Below are positions 44,224 through 53,344 of a stretch of DNA of 64,000 nt, in pieces. The notes below the pieces were generated by a model that had not been told where the DNA came from, made no database searches, and saw nothing but the letters and a program-made list of their open reading frames with translations. How positions within the stretch are numbered: the first letter of the stretch is position 1; the number at the start of each line of letters is the position of its first letter. Source of the DNA: Salinisphaera sp. G21_0 (GTDB lineage: Bacteria > Pseudomonadota > Gammaproteobacteria > Pseudomonadales > Endozoicomonadaceae); NCBI RefSeq assembly GCF_017744115.1, contig NZ_JAGHQW010000024.1, positions 28,540 to 92,539 on the forward strand, written 5' to 3'. Position numbers and translations under genes: made by a program.

Positions 44224-44489
44224 TTATCCCGTTGCGTTCAGAAAGACCTGCACAAAAAAGGATCGAATTTACTGTAATGGTACCCCAATATTTTTAATGG
44301 GTTTTGGAATTGGATAACCACGAAGGTCAAAAAGAGCAGGGAGAAAAGAAATCTTTTCTTTGTGCTCTTCGTGAACGGTCCCGTCTTCGTTTGGTTAACT
44401 GTTTCGATAGATAATTGTTGGCTTTGAACAAACCCGGAAAGCATTTGCTATTCTGAATTGGGTCCTGATTAGCATGGATATTATTTATG

Positions 44490-44545
44490 ATTAGCTACAG
44501 AAAAAATAGCTACAAAAATAAATAGCTAAGAAAATAAATAGCGTT
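44490..44545 (+). repeat. AATAGCTA-type short repeats in the 44.2-44.6 kb gap
   Basis: The gap 44224-44625 contains no gene I can support. Between 44490 and 44545 an A-rich unit with TAGCTA or TAGC at its centre occurs four times at roughly 13-15-base spacing. The repeats lie about 80-130 bases upstream of the OB-fold gene and could be regulatory or slipped-strand DNA. Confidence 0.4.
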
Positions 44546-44625
44546 TTTAACAGGGTTAAATGGATATTGCATCATAATCCGGCACTGCCGAATAATCATA
44601 TAAGGATTGAATAGAGATAAGACTT

Positions 44626-45003
44626 ATGACGAAAGGAAAGTTAGCAGGAATAATTCTGTCAGGTTTTATTGCCTCGGCCTGCTCTCAGGAAACACGCTTT
44701 AATCTTGACCAGAGCGATATGTCAGAAAAGCCCACGTATCACAAGCAAAGTGTTGAAGAAATTCTGAACACCTCAGACGATGAAGAACTGGTTCGGATTT
44801 CCGGTGAAATTGTTAAGAAAATCAAAGGGAAAATATATCTGTTTCGTGGTGAAACCGGTGAGATTAACGTGCTTATTGATGATTCAGCCCTGCCCGATCA
44901 GGAGGTTAAGCTGAACTCTCCCAGCATTATTAAAGGTGAGGTGGATAATCCACCTGACAGAGCCCCCAGGGTTGAGGTGGATGATATTCATTATGTCTTT
45001 TGA
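44626..45003 (+). CDS. OB-fold (YgiW/YdeI-type) exported protein
   Basis: A 125-residue protein. The N-terminus MTKGKLAGIILSGFIASAC is a signal sequence with a possible lipobox ending in Cys19. The rest (VEEILNTSDDEELVRISGEI, KGKIYLFRGETGEINVLIDD) matches the bacterial OB-fold family that includes YgiW and YdeI, small periplasmic stress-tolerance proteins. Ligand is unknown. Its stop is 26 bases before the end of the convergent cysQ gene. A copy of its last codons lies at 42.33 kb. Confidence 0.7.
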   Translation: MTKGKLAGIILSGFIASACSQETRFNLDQSDMSEKPTYHKQSVEEILNTSDDEELVRISGEIVKKIKGKIYLFRGETGEINVLIDDSALPDQEVKLNSPSIIKGEVDNPPDRAPRVEVDDIHYVF

Positions 45004-45029
45004 TAGCTATCTGCCGCTCATACAGTCCC

Positions 45030-45863
45030 TCAGGAACGCGGCGGCCAGAAATTATTCCATTGAATCGTTTTATCAGCCAGTACGAGAAAGTCGGGATTAA
45101 TCAGGCTTTCTTTCAGGTTATAACTGAAACGCTGGCCATCCGCATTAAGAAACAATCCGCCTGCCCCTTCAACAACCGCCTGAACAGCCCCGGTATCCCA
45201 TTCCGATGTAGGGCCAAGTCTGGGATAGATATCAGCCTGACCCTCAGCTATCAGGCAGCTTTTTAATGCACTGCCAACTTTTCTGGATATCAGGCCCGGA
45301 TACACCGCTTTCAGTGCGTTAAGGTAGTGACTGGCCTGTTCTGTGCCATAACTGCGGCTGCCAAGAACGATGACTTCCTTCTCCGGAGCGAACTTTCGGG
45401 GCCGGATTTCATAAGCAACACCATCGTTAACCTGTTTCCACGCGCCCAGACTTTTACCTCCCCAGTAAGTGGTATCCGTCGCGGGCAGATGCACGATGCC
45501 AAGGAGCGGATAGTTATTCTCAATCAGGGCAATATTGACGGAGAATTCACCATTGCGGTTAATAAACTCTTTGGTGCCATCCAGAGGGTCAATCAGCCAG
45601 TAACGCTGCCAGTTTTTTCTTTCCTGCCAGGAGGGATGATCCGACTCCTCAGAAAGCAGAGGGTATGTTACCGGTAAACCTTCCAGACCATGAACGATGA
45701 CTGCATTGGCCGCCAGGTCCGCCTTGGTGACAGGCGTAGTATCCGCCTTGGTTTGTACCCCAAGATCATCCTGCTGATAGACGGCAAGAATACCTTTTCC
45801 TGCCTCTCGGGCAATGTGCACTAACTCAGGAATTAAAGACTCAGGATTGCTCATATCTCGCAC
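45030..45863 (-). CDS. cysQ: 3'(2'),5'-bisphosphate nucleotidase CysQ
   Basis: A magnesium-dependent, lithium-sensitive phosphatase of the inositol-monophosphatase superfamily. It converts 3'-phosphoadenosine 5'-phosphate to AMP in sulfate assimilation. The signature WLIDPLDGTKEFINRNGEFSV (in two halves, IDPLDGT and EFINRNGEFSV) carries the metal-binding Asp residues. LLSEES and the C-terminal WDTGAVQAVVEGAGG motif are also present. The length, 274-277 residues, is normal. Translation could start at GTG 45863 or ATG 45854 (MSNPESL). It is near nudE on the same strand, as in many gammaproteobacteria. Confidence 0.9.
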   Translation of the reverse strand: MRDMSNPESLIPELVHIAREAGKGILAVYQQDDLGVQTKADTTPVTKADLAANAVIVHGLEGLPVTYPLLSEESDHPSWQERKNWQRYWLIDPLDGTKEFINRNGEFSVNIALIENNYPLLGIVHLPATDTTYWGGKSLGAWKQVNDGVAYEIRPRKFAPEKEVIVLGSRSYGTEQASHYLNALKAVYPGLISRKVGSALKSCLIAEGQADIYPRLGPTSEWDTGAVQAVVEGAGGLFLNADGQRFSYNLKESLINPDFLVLADKTIQWNNFWPPRS

Positions 45864-45913
45864 TCTGGCAAAGGTGGATCAGGCCCTGTTGGCCTGAGCT
45901 GGCCGGTTAAGTA

Positions 45914-46492
45914 TCAACCCAGTAACCCGGTTTGAAGTTGCTCGCGCACCATAAACAGGGCTGCGATCACTCTTGCTTCCGTAAAGTCCGGCCGGGCACA
46001 CAGCGTCATTAACTGATCAAATGAAAACGTCTCGACTTCCAGGGGTTCTGGTTCATCGCCCTCCAGCGTCTCTTCATAAAGGTCCCGGGCCACCATAATA
46101 TGAATACTGCGTTTCATGTAGTTGGGTGAAAGGCTGAAGTCGCCCAGGTGATGCCAGCGGTGAGCGCCAAAACCGATCTCTTCCTTCAGCTCTCTGTTGC
46201 CCCCTTCTTGCAGGGTTTCGCCGGGTTCGGCAAGGCCTTTCGGTAGGGTGAGCTGGTAATCTTCCGTGCCGGCAGCGTACTCCCTGATCATCATGAAATG
46301 CTGGTGATCGACCAGTGGCACAACCATCACGCCCCGGTGTCCTGTCTCAAACTCACCGAGACGTTCATAAATACGTTCTTCACCGTTTGAAAACCGGATA
46401 TCCAGCTCTTCGACCCGGAACAGGCGGGTTCGGGCGATTTCCCGGCATGCGCGAATCTCTGGCTTATTTTTCTGTGGAATGTGTTCCGTCAT
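45914..46492 (-). CDS. nudE: ADP compounds hydrolase NudE
   Basis: A 192-residue Nudix hydrolase acting on ADP-ribose, NADH and diadenosine polyphosphates. The Nudix box is GLAEPGETLQEGGNRELKEE, followed by IGF. The LFRVEELDIRFSNGEERIYER start and LEGDEPEPLEVE near residue 145 are as in Escherichia coli NudE. CAGGAAACC precedes the ATG. It lies 50 bases upstream of cysQ on the same strand and is divergent from yrfG, an arrangement conserved in related bacteria. Confidence 0.9.
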   Translation of the reverse strand: MTEHIPQKNKPEIRACREIARTRLFRVEELDIRFSNGEERIYERLGEFETGHRGVMVVPLVDHQHFMMIREYAAGTEDYQLTLPKGLAEPGETLQEGGNRELKEEIGFGAHRWHHLGDFSLSPNYMKRSIHIMVARDLYEETLEGDEPEPLEVETFSFDQLMTLCARPDFTEARVIAALFMVREQLQTGLLG

Positions 46493-46693
46493 GGTTTCCT
46501 GATGGTACTGGCTGGAAATATCCGGTCATTATAGTGGGTACAGGCTCCTGGTATCCATTGATGTCGGGTCACTTCTGGCCTTGAAAGCACGGAATTTCAT
46601 TCACATTATGGCACTGATAAAATGGCTGGAAACGTTCAGATATGACCTGTAGCCGGATAACCCCTGAATTCCTCAACTAGCTGAGATGCCCTT

Positions 46694-47347
46694 ATGATTG
46701 ACTGGACCAAGATCAGCACAGTGTTGCTGGATATGGATGGCACGTTATTAGACCTCCATTTTGACAACTATTTCTGGCAAGAGTACGTGCCGTACAAATA
46801 TGCAGAGAAACACGGTATTTCTCTGGCCAAGGCAAAAGAGGAGCTTAATCCCCGGTTTGAGCAAATCTATGGCAAGCTGCAGTGGTACTGTCTGGATTAC
46901 TGGGCCGTGGAGCTGGATCTGGACATTATCGCCATGAAACATGAGATTACCCATCTTATCTCGTTCAGGCCTTACGCCGATGGGTTTCTGCAAAATATCC
47001 GGGATCATGGCAAGCAGGTGATTATGATCACCAATGCCCATCGTGACAGCCTCTCTCTGAAACTGGAACGTCTGCCCATGGCGCACTACTTTGATAAGTT
47101 AATCAGTTCCCATGACTATGGCTATCCCAAGGAGGAACAGAGTTTCTGGCGGGCACTGGAAGACGATATTGCCCTCGATAAGAAACATGCACTGTTTATT
47201 GATGACAATATCGGCATTCTTGATTCAGCAAAAACCTATGGTATTGCCGAGCTGCTGGCCATCCGTTATCCCGACAGTCAAAAAGGGCCCTGGGACACTG
47301 GCACCTACAATGCTGTTGAGGATTTCCGGGAACTGTTTATTTCTTAG
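46694..47347 (+). CDS. yrfG: GMP/IMP nucleotidase YrfG (HAD family)
   Basis: A 217-residue haloacid-dehalogenase phosphatase. Motif I is LLDMDGTLLDLHFDN with the nucleophilic Asp, motif II is MITNAH, and motif IV is ALFIDDNIGILDSA. The enzyme removes the 5' phosphate from purine nucleotides. It reads divergently from nudE and is followed 90 bases later by hslR, the same order as in Escherichia coli (nudE ... yrfG-hslR). Confidence 0.9.
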   Translation: MIDWTKISTVLLDMDGTLLDLHFDNYFWQEYVPYKYAEKHGISLAKAKEELNPRFEQIYGKLQWYCLDYWAVELDLDIIAMKHEITHLISFRPYADGFLQNIRDHGKQVIMITNAHRDSLSLKLERLPMAHYFDKLISSHDYGYPKEEQSFWRALEDDIALDKKHALFIDDNIGILDSAKTYGIAELLAIRYPDSQKGPWDTGTYNAVEDFRELFIS

Positions 47348-47437
47348 CGTATTTTTTCCTGAAAAGACTGTCCGTCCGAGATGTGAGTCTCGACCTGCCG
47401 CAGCCTTTTCACGATAAAAAGCAGTCAGGGGGACCGA

Positions 47438-47827
47438 ATGAGTAATAGTGAAAAGATCAGACTTGATAAATGGTTATGGGCAGCACGCTTTTATAAGACC
47501 CGCAGCATTGCCAAAGAAGCCATAGACGGTGGCAAAGTGCACTTGAATGGTCAGCGGTGCAAGCCAGGCAAAGAGCCCCGGGTGGGTGATGTGATAAAAC
47601 TTCGTGCTGGCTGGGATGAGCGCATTGTTATCGTTAAGCAGCTCAGTGATAAGCGGCAGAAGGCTGAGCTGGCCCAGCAGCTTTATGAAGAAACGCCTGA
47701 GAGCCTTCAGGCCCGGGAAGAGGCTGCCGCGAATCGAAAAGCCTTGCGAGGTGCCATGCCCAGACCCGATCACCGTCCGGATAAAAAGCAGCGTCGTGAG
47801 ATCCTGAAGCATAAAGCGGATTACTGA
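47438..47827 (+). CDS. hslR: Heat shock protein 15 (Hsp15), ribosome recycling factor
   Basis: A 129-residue S4-domain RNA-binding protein. The S4 motif covers residues 6-65 (IRLDKWLWAARFYKTRSIAK; GGKVHLNGQRCKPG), with the basic C-terminal tail (RPDHRPDKKQRREILKHK). Hsp15 binds free 50S subunits carrying a stalled nascent chain. A strong ribosome site (AGGGGGA) precedes ATG 47438. The stop overlaps the end of the convergent pdxA gene by 7 bases. No hslO is seen, so the usual partner is elsewhere or absent. Confidence 0.9.
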   Translation: MSNSEKIRLDKWLWAARFYKTRSIAKEAIDGGKVHLNGQRCKPGKEPRVGDVIKLRAGWDERIVIVKQLSDKRQKAELAQQLYEETPESLQAREEAAANRKALRGAMPRPDHRPDKKQRREILKHKADY

Positions 47828-48822
47828 TTTCGGTTGGTTCCATCGGTATATTGTATGGCGACTTTGATCGCTTCCGTCAGGCTGACTTCGCTGGCCTGAC
47901 CGGTACCGGCGATATCATAGGCGGTTCCGTGATCCACCGAGGTTCTCAGAAATGGCAGGCCACAGGTAATGGAAACCGTACGTTGAAAGTCCACCATCTT
48001 GGTGGCGATATGGCCCTGGTCATGATACATGGACAGCACCCCATCATAAGCGCCGTTAAGCGCCTGATGAAACACGGAGTCAGCGGGAACGGGACCAGTG
48101 ATATTCCACCCTTCCTTCCTGGCCCGCATCACCGCAGGCTCAATGGCGCAGACTTCTTCATCGCCAAACAGTCCGTTCTCGCCACAGTGGGGGTTCAAAC
48201 CGGCCACGGCCAGCGATGGCGAATGGATGCCCAGGGACTTGAGAATCTGGTAAGACTTGACAATGCCCTTGAAAACCCGCTCTTCAATAATGGCATCACA
48301 GGCCTGCCTGAGCGACAGATGGCGGGTAAGAAAGAAAACCCTGAGCCCGGCAACCTGGAAGAGCGTAATAGGGTCATGGGTGTGAGTCAGTGATGCCAGT
48401 ATTTCCGTATGGCCGATATGAGGAATCTTTGCCGCTTTGAGCGACAGCTTATTGATAGGTGGGGTAACGATGGCGCTTTTTTTCTGCTGTTGAACATAGT
48501 GAACCGCCTGCTCAATAAACTGGTATGCTGCCGCTCCGGTTTCTGCAGAGACTTTCCCGAAAATAATGTTGTCGATATTTACGATTGGACAGTCAATCAG
48601 GCTGATTTGTCCGGGCTGATGCAAGTCAGGAGTCGTGTGTTGAATCAAACGGAAGCTGACCTTCTCCCTGCACAGGCTGGCTGCCTGTTCCAACCATCGA
48701 ACATCCCCCATCACCACTGGCCGACAGGTGCTGGCAAGCTCCGGGGCACATAGTGACTTGATGATGATTTCTGCGCCGATACCGGCTGGGTCACCCATGG
48801 GGATACAGATCAGGGGAGGCAT
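47821..48822 (-). CDS. pdxA: 4-hydroxythreonine-4-phosphate dehydrogenase family (PdxA)
   Basis: A 333-residue NAD-dependent, metal-binding dehydrogenase of the PdxA family. Diagnostic stretches are CIPMGDPAGIGAEI, TPPINK, HIGHTEILASLT, VAGLNPHCGENGLFG, and DQGHIATKM with metal-binding His. PdxA makes the pyridoxal 5'-phosphate precursor 3-amino-1-hydroxyacetone phosphate. The VDHGTAYDIAGTGQASEVSL end is normal. Some features (short loops, A for P in GIGAEI) recall the PdxA2 subgroup that acts on sugar-acid phosphates, so the substrate is less certain than the family. Confidence 0.85.
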   Translation of the reverse strand: MPPLICIPMGDPAGIGAEIIIKSLCAPELASTCRPVVMGDVRWLEQAASLCREKVSFRLIQHTTPDLHQPGQISLIDCPIVNIDNIIFGKVSAETGAAAYQFIEQAVHYVQQQKKSAIVTPPINKLSLKAAKIPHIGHTEILASLTHTHDPITLFQVAGLRVFFLTRHLSLRQACDAIIEERVFKGIVKSYQILKSLGIHSPSLAVAGLNPHCGENGLFGDEEVCAIEPAVMRARKEGWNITGPVPADSVFHQALNGAYDGVLSMYHDQGHIATKMVDFQRTVSITCGLPFLRTSVDHGTAYDIAGTGQASEVSLTEAIKVAIQYTDGTNRNQ

Positions 48823-49096
48823 TTCGGCTATCGGTCACACCGGGACCGCCTGCAAGGCTGGAGACTCATATCAGCTTAGCAGTAAAGTTGAGTGCCACAA
48901 GACTTCATTTCTGAGTAGTAAATAGGGTTGTGGAGGTAATCAAACCGTTTCTTGGTTATCATGACTGCAGCAACCGTGTGGAGTGAACCATGTTACGTCA
49001 AGTTTCTGTACCACAACGGTATTAGCAGTCATTCAGGGTATACACTTAAGCGGCTCTCCTCTGGCACGGAGAGTTGAGAGTTAAGTTAAAGTGATG
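48823..49096. other. Gap between pdxA and the hsdM relic
   Basis: About 270 bases hold the upstream region of pdxA. The block at 48840-49080 has no gene that I can support. A short hairpin, CTCTCCTCTGGCACGGAGAG, at about 49053-49072 could be a weak terminator of the hsdM relic but lacks a T run. Confidence 0.35.
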
Positions 49097-50322
49097 TTAG
49101 AGCTGTTCTGGCTCTGGCAAACCTTCTGCCACATCGCGGAACAAGGCCAAAGCAGCTTCCAGATGATCAATAATCTCCTGCTGCAAAATGGCAGGAGGAG
49201 GCAGGTTGTCGAGATTATCCAGGCTGTCATCTTTGAGCCAGAAAATATCCAGACTGGCTTTATCCCGCGCGATCAACTGATCATATTTGAAAAACCGGAA
49301 ACGTTCGGTTTCAGTACGATTCAGCCGATCCGTCGGGTTGTAACACTGAATAAACTCCTGAAGGTCACTCAGCGTTAATGGCCGCTGCTTCAGAGTGAAG
49401 TGTTTGTTCGTCCGTAAATCATAGAACCAGCTGCCTTTGGTATGCACCTTTCCATCTCTGGGGGCATTATCAAAAAAGACCACATTGGCTTTAACACCAT
49501 TGGCGTAGAAAATGCCCGTGGGCAGACGCAATATGGTATGTACATCGCAGGTTTGCAGCCACTTCTTGCGGATACGCTCCCCAACGCCCCCTTCAAACAG
49601 TACGTTATCCGGCAGTACCACCGCAGCTTGACCATCAGACTTGAGCATGGCAACAATATGCTGAAGGAAGTTCAGCTGTTTATTGGTAGTGGTGGCCCAG
49701 AAATCCTGACGCTCATAGGTAATTGCGTCTTTGTCTTCTTCCCCTTGCTTGTTGGTAATGGTGAGGCGGCTCTTTTTACCAAACGGAGGGTTGGCCAGCA
49801 CATAGTCCACTTTCTGGGCTGGAGGCTGGGTAAGAGCATCGGCACGGGCAACGCAGGGGTCGCCTTCGATATCACCAATATTGTGCAGGAACAGGTTCAT
49901 CAAACAGAGACGACGGGTAGAAGGAACAATTTCATTCCCGTAAAAGGTCTCGTCGCGCAGGAACTTTTTCTGCTTAGGGTTGAGCTGCTGCTTGGCAATC
50001 CAGTGATAAGCACTCAGAAAGAAACCACCGGTTCCACAGGCTGGGTCGGCGATGGTTTTCATGGGTTTAGGCTGTACGCATTCAACCATGGCTTCGATAA
50101 TGGCCCGGGGCGTAAAGTATTGCCCGGCACCGCTTTTGGTGTCTTCCGCGTTTTTCTGGAGAAGGCCTTCGTACAGATCACCTTTGGTGTCGGAGTCCAT
50201 ACCCAGCCACTGTTCACCATCGATCATTTTAATAATACGGGGTAGTCACCATAGCCCACACCATCATCACGCAGTGTATGGCAATAGTTCCAGACCTTTT
50301 GCACCAGTGAAGATGCGTTCAT
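49097..50322 (-). pseudogene. Type I methyltransferase hsdM, internally deleted
   Basis: ATG 50322 opens MNASSLVQKVWNYCHTLRDD, then GVGYGDYP, a normal HsdM start, but the frame closes after about 33 codons. The remaining sequence is in another frame and begins inside the N-terminal domain (IDGEQWLGMDSDTKGDLYEG). It continues with DPACGTGGFF, VDYVLANPPFGKK and a C-terminal tail to 49097. About 100 codons of the N-terminal helical domain are missing. The long 3' frame still holds both methyltransferase motifs. It differs clearly from the 13.8-15.5 kb hsdM, so it is a separate system. It overlaps the nuclease gene upstream as TAATG. Confidence 0.75.
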
Positions 50323-51332
50323 TAATCAGAGTCCTTAAGCACATACTTCTTTTGTGCTTCATCAATAGCGCGCTGCAAACGGTGGTGCAGCACTTCACGC
50401 TCAGGTAAAACGGTTAAATATTCTGCGACATGGATACCGGCATCATCCAGCTGCAGCAGTTCAATCTGTTCTTTACGGTTTTCGGCACAGAGAATAATGC
50501 CCAGTGGCGGCTTTTCTCCTGGCTGGCGTTCATGCTTATCCAGCCAGCGCAGGTAAAGCTCCATTTGCCCTTTGTAGTGGGCCTTGAAGCGACCAATCTT
50601 CAAATCCACCGCGACCAGTTGCTTTAACTGACGGTTGTAGAACAGCAGGTCAATATAGAAATCTTCACCATCGATCTGGATGCGCTTTTGGCGGGCAATA
50701 AATGAGAAACCAGCGCCAAGCTCCAGCAGGAAGTTCTCAAGCTCGCGCAGAATAGCGTCTTCAAGATCTCTTTCAAGGTAGTGAACATTCAGCTGCAAGA
50801 AATCCAGGACATAAGGGTCTTTCAATATCAGGCTGGGTTCCAGACGGTTTTTCTCGGCCAGGGTCTGCAGCTCTTTCTGAATCAGGGCTTCCGGCTTTTT
50901 GGAAAGGGCCGTGCGTTGATAGAGCATGGAGTCGATCCGCTCCCCCAGTTCCCGTACGCTCCAGCCTTCGATACGGCACATCTGGGCGTAGAACTCCCGC
51001 TGCAGCGGGTCTTTCATGGGAATCAGGGCGATAAAATGGGTCCAGCTCAATTGTCGCATCAGCGATACGACAATTTCCCGGTCTGAGAAAACCTCGGCAA
51101 ATTGCATCATCCGGCGCAGCTGTTTATCGGAGAAGCCTCGGCCAAATTCCTGAGTGAGCTGTTTGGCCAGGGAAACCACTATCTGCTTGCCGTACTTGGC
51201 TCGTTCACCGCCCAGAACCTCCTGATTGATGCGATGGCCGATCTGCCAGTACATAAAGGTCAGGGAGGCGTTGACGGCGGCTGAGGCTTTTTGGCGGGAG
51301 TTGGTGATGAGCTGCTTTAATTCTTTGAACAA
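50322..51332 (-). CDS. PDDEXK nuclease family protein (YhcG/DUF1016)
   Basis: A 336-residue protein of the YhcG type. The N-terminal DUF1016 domain (ASAAVNASLTFMYWQIGHRI, FGRGFSDKQLRRMMQF, LSWTHFIALI) is followed by a PDDEXK-like nuclease domain. Candidate active-site residues are in the run FYIDLLFYNRQLKQLVAVDL followed by KIGRF, that is D-x(n)-D-L-K. YhcG-like genes often travel with type I restriction systems, here with the downstream hsdM by a TAATG overlap. The start is TTG 51332 in the current frame; the gene may begin further upstream. It is probably intact. Confidence 0.75.
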   Translation of the reverse strand: MFKELKQLITNSRQKASAAVNASLTFMYWQIGHRINQEVLGGERAKYGKQIVVSLAKQLTQEFGRGFSDKQLRRMMQFAEVFSDREIVVSLMRQLSWTHFIALIPMKDPLQREFYAQMCRIEGWSVRELGERIDSMLYQRTALSKKPEALIQKELQTLAEKNRLEPSLILKDPYVLDFLQLNVHYLERDLEDAILRELENFLLELGAGFSFIARQKRIQIDGEDFYIDLLFYNRQLKQLVAVDLKIGRFKAHYKGQMELYLRWLDKHERQPGEKPPLGIILCAENRKEQIELLQLDDAGIHVAEYLTVLPEREVLHHRLQRAIDEAQKKYVLKDSD

Positions 51333-51357
51333 ACCGCTTTCGATGTTGTCAAGTCTT

Positions 51358-51759
51358 TCACGCTGCTTTACCTTGCCTTTGAGTAGCTAGGCCAGACCTT
51401 ATGTAATCAATCATCGTTTGATTACCCGAGCTAAAATGATGTGCAATCATCATAGCAATCTTGTGATTTAAAAAGCTAATTCCTCCGCTTCTATTTCTGG
51501 TCTTATAAGAAACATAGGAGTTTATGGAGTGCACAATATCGTGATTAGAGCTATCGTAGGTGATTTCTTGGATAACGAGCCAATCAAGAAGATCACCAAG
51601 CACTAAATCGTAACTTGGGGATAACACACTTTTTGTTAACCGGTCTCGGATGGAGAAAATTTGATTCCATGTTTGAACCTCTTCATCATCTGGGAGAAAA
51701 CTAATTTCCCAGACAGGGCTCATATCATCTCTACCGAAAGGATTGGGTGAAAGTCTCAT
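51358..51759 (-). pseudogene. 5'-truncated hypothetical gene started by an IS end
   Basis: The 133-residue frame begins MRLSPN inside the terminal repeat of the insertion sequence; only residues from about 7 on (FGRDDMSPVWEIS) belong to the original gene. The remaining part (LPDDEEVQTWNQIFSIRDRL, then SGGISFLNHKIAMMIAHHF) is soluble and unrecognised. The gene overlaps the start of the YhcG-type frame. It has lost its own start and upstream part to the insertion sequence and is treated as truncated, although it could be expressed from the element. Confidence 0.55.
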
Positions 51760-53344
51760 ACTGACAAGTACTATGGATCTACTTTATTAGGAAATGGGAT
51801 GACATTGTCATTATGACCGCTGATCTTGGCTCGATAGGTGACCGACAAAAGCCGCCAGCCCTTATCAAACCAGTCGCTCTGGATTAAAGACCTGAGTGTT
51901 AGAATCCCTTGGCCTCCCGGATTTCTCCACCGCATTCCCGAACACTTCATGCGCTGAGTAACCAGTGTTTTGCATGCCGCTTCAATCACTCCGGAGCCGA
52001 TGGGAAGACTTTTTGACAAATGCTCTGCGTACTTCATCCGTGGGCTATTTTTTCTGAAGTATTCCAGTTCGGTCTTAAGCTTGGATCGGCGCGGGTGTTT
52101 TTTGTGTTGGTAAGCCAGGGCCTTGATGACTTTATCAATTCCGCCAGTTTCTTCTTTCAGAATATGCCGGTACGTTTTGAACTTCTCTTTAGCCTTTGGA
52201 CTATTTTCACCGTACGACAGATCAAAGGCTTTCTTCAGGTGCTCTGCCGCATGGTAAAAGTCGATAATTTCATGACCTTCAGGTAACTCGCTGGAGAGAT
52301 ATGTCCAGTTGTCTTTGGCTCCATCTGCGACTTTCACCAATGTCAGACCCGGCTTTTGTTCAAGGACCTTATTCAGGTGATTCTTGATGGTCTGTTTCAA
52401 CGTCTCCTTTTTGCTCTCGGGCATTCGCCCCATTCTTATGGTGGATAGCCGATTACCCAGATCATCATAAAACGACAGCGTTCCACAACTGGCTTCCTGA
52501 CAACCCGCAGGGCCTCGGGTACGCTTGCCTTCAGCAGCTCCCTTGTCTCGTTTTTCCTGACGCTTTCCGTCTTTCATAGGCAGCATTGCACCATCAAGAG
52601 AGGTCGCTACCGTTACTGCATTGGCTGGAACCTGAAAGTTGTCTGCCAGAATATACTCAAAAGGTTCAAGATACTGCTCCCACCGTTCACTGAGTTTTGC
52701 AGGAAGACGAGCCAAAGTACTGGCCGACGGCTTCATATTTCCCAACAACTCAAGAAGGCTTGAAACTTCGGTTGGTGGCAACTGAGCCACCATCCACGCC
52801 GCTTGTTTTGCCGCCCTGGGTAACCAGAACCCTTCAACAATCCCTGCCCGGAGTTCCAGGGGGACTATACATTTGCTTCCTGAGCCGGATCGATACAGGG
52901 TTCGCTTTACCCGGACAGGGCCAGCGGCAGATTGGTATGTTTGATGATTTTGAGCCACCCTGCGATAAACGGTGCCCTTGACCTCAATGGAAGGTTCATT
53001 GACGTCCAGTTTTTGAAGGTCTTCAGAGAGAATCTCCTGCTCTGCAAGAGTCATGAGGTTATGAAGTTCATTTTCGTAATCCTCCCAGTGGAGCCCATGG
53101 CATGACTGGCGAAGAAGAGATAACCGATGTTGCAGCGTCTCGATTGCAGGGCAGTAACTACTAGTGGGAATGGTCAGTGGCTGACATACTTCCATGGGGG
53201 GCGGCCTCTCGCAGATGATTCTTTTGTCACATGAAAATCATAGCTGCGTTTGGTCGCCTTTCTTGTTCGGGAATTTTGGCTCCGGGACATAAATTCTATG
53301 CTCCAGGGTCTGTAGTTGTGCTCAGTATGAGACTTTCACCCAAT
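51742..53344 (-). mobile_element. ISKra4-type insertion sequence with 23-bp perfect inverted repeats
   Basis: The ends begin ATTGGGTGAAAGTCTCAT and continue to ACTGA; 51742-51764 and 53322-53344 are perfect inverted repeats of 23 bases. They enclose a single transposase gene. The length is 1603 bases. No target-site duplication is seen; the two flanks belong to different truncated genes, so a deletion or rearrangement accompanied or followed insertion. The outermost bases encode start codons for both neighbouring frames. Confidence 0.8.
51771..53195 (-). CDS. ISKra4-family transposase
   Basis: A 474-residue transposase. The N-terminal part contains VKGTVYRRVAQNHQTYQSAAG and VRVKRTLYRSG, typical of ISKra4-type enzymes. 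The DDE candidates are Asp in VATSLDGAMLPM, Asp in VKVADGAKDNWTYL and Glu in GSGVIEAACKTLVTQRMK near residue 415. IIDFYHAAEHLKKAF is a typical helical block before the last acidic residue. The frame is complete and no disabling change is visible, so the element may be active. Confidence 0.8.
   Translation of the reverse strand: MEVCQPLTIPTSSYCPAIETLQHRLSLLRQSCHGLHWEDYENELHNLMTLAEQEILSEDLQKLDVNEPSIEVKGTVYRRVAQNHQTYQSAAGPVRVKRTLYRSGSGSKCIVPLELRAGIVEGFWLPRAAKQAAWMVAQLPPTEVSSLLELLGNMKPSASTLARLPAKLSERWEQYLEPFEYILADNFQVPANAVTVATSLDGAMLPMKDGKRQEKRDKGAAEGKRTRGPAGCQEASCGTLSFYDDLGNRLSTIRMGRMPESKKETLKQTIKNHLNKVLEQKPGLTLVKVADGAKDNWTYLSSELPEGHEIIDFYHAAEHLKKAFDLSYGENSPKAKEKFKTYRHILKEETGGIDKVIKALAYQHKKHPRRSKLKTELEYFRKNSPRMKYAEHLSKSLPIGSGVIEAACKTLVTQRMKCSGMRWRNPGGQGILTLRSLIQSDWFDKGWRLLSVTYRAKISGHNDNVIPFPNKVDP

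Noticed and set aside
44238..44444. 68-residue minus-strand ORF in the 44.2-44.6 kb gap
   Set aside because: No homology pattern, ribosome site or conserved context; it lies in AT-rich non-coding DNA.
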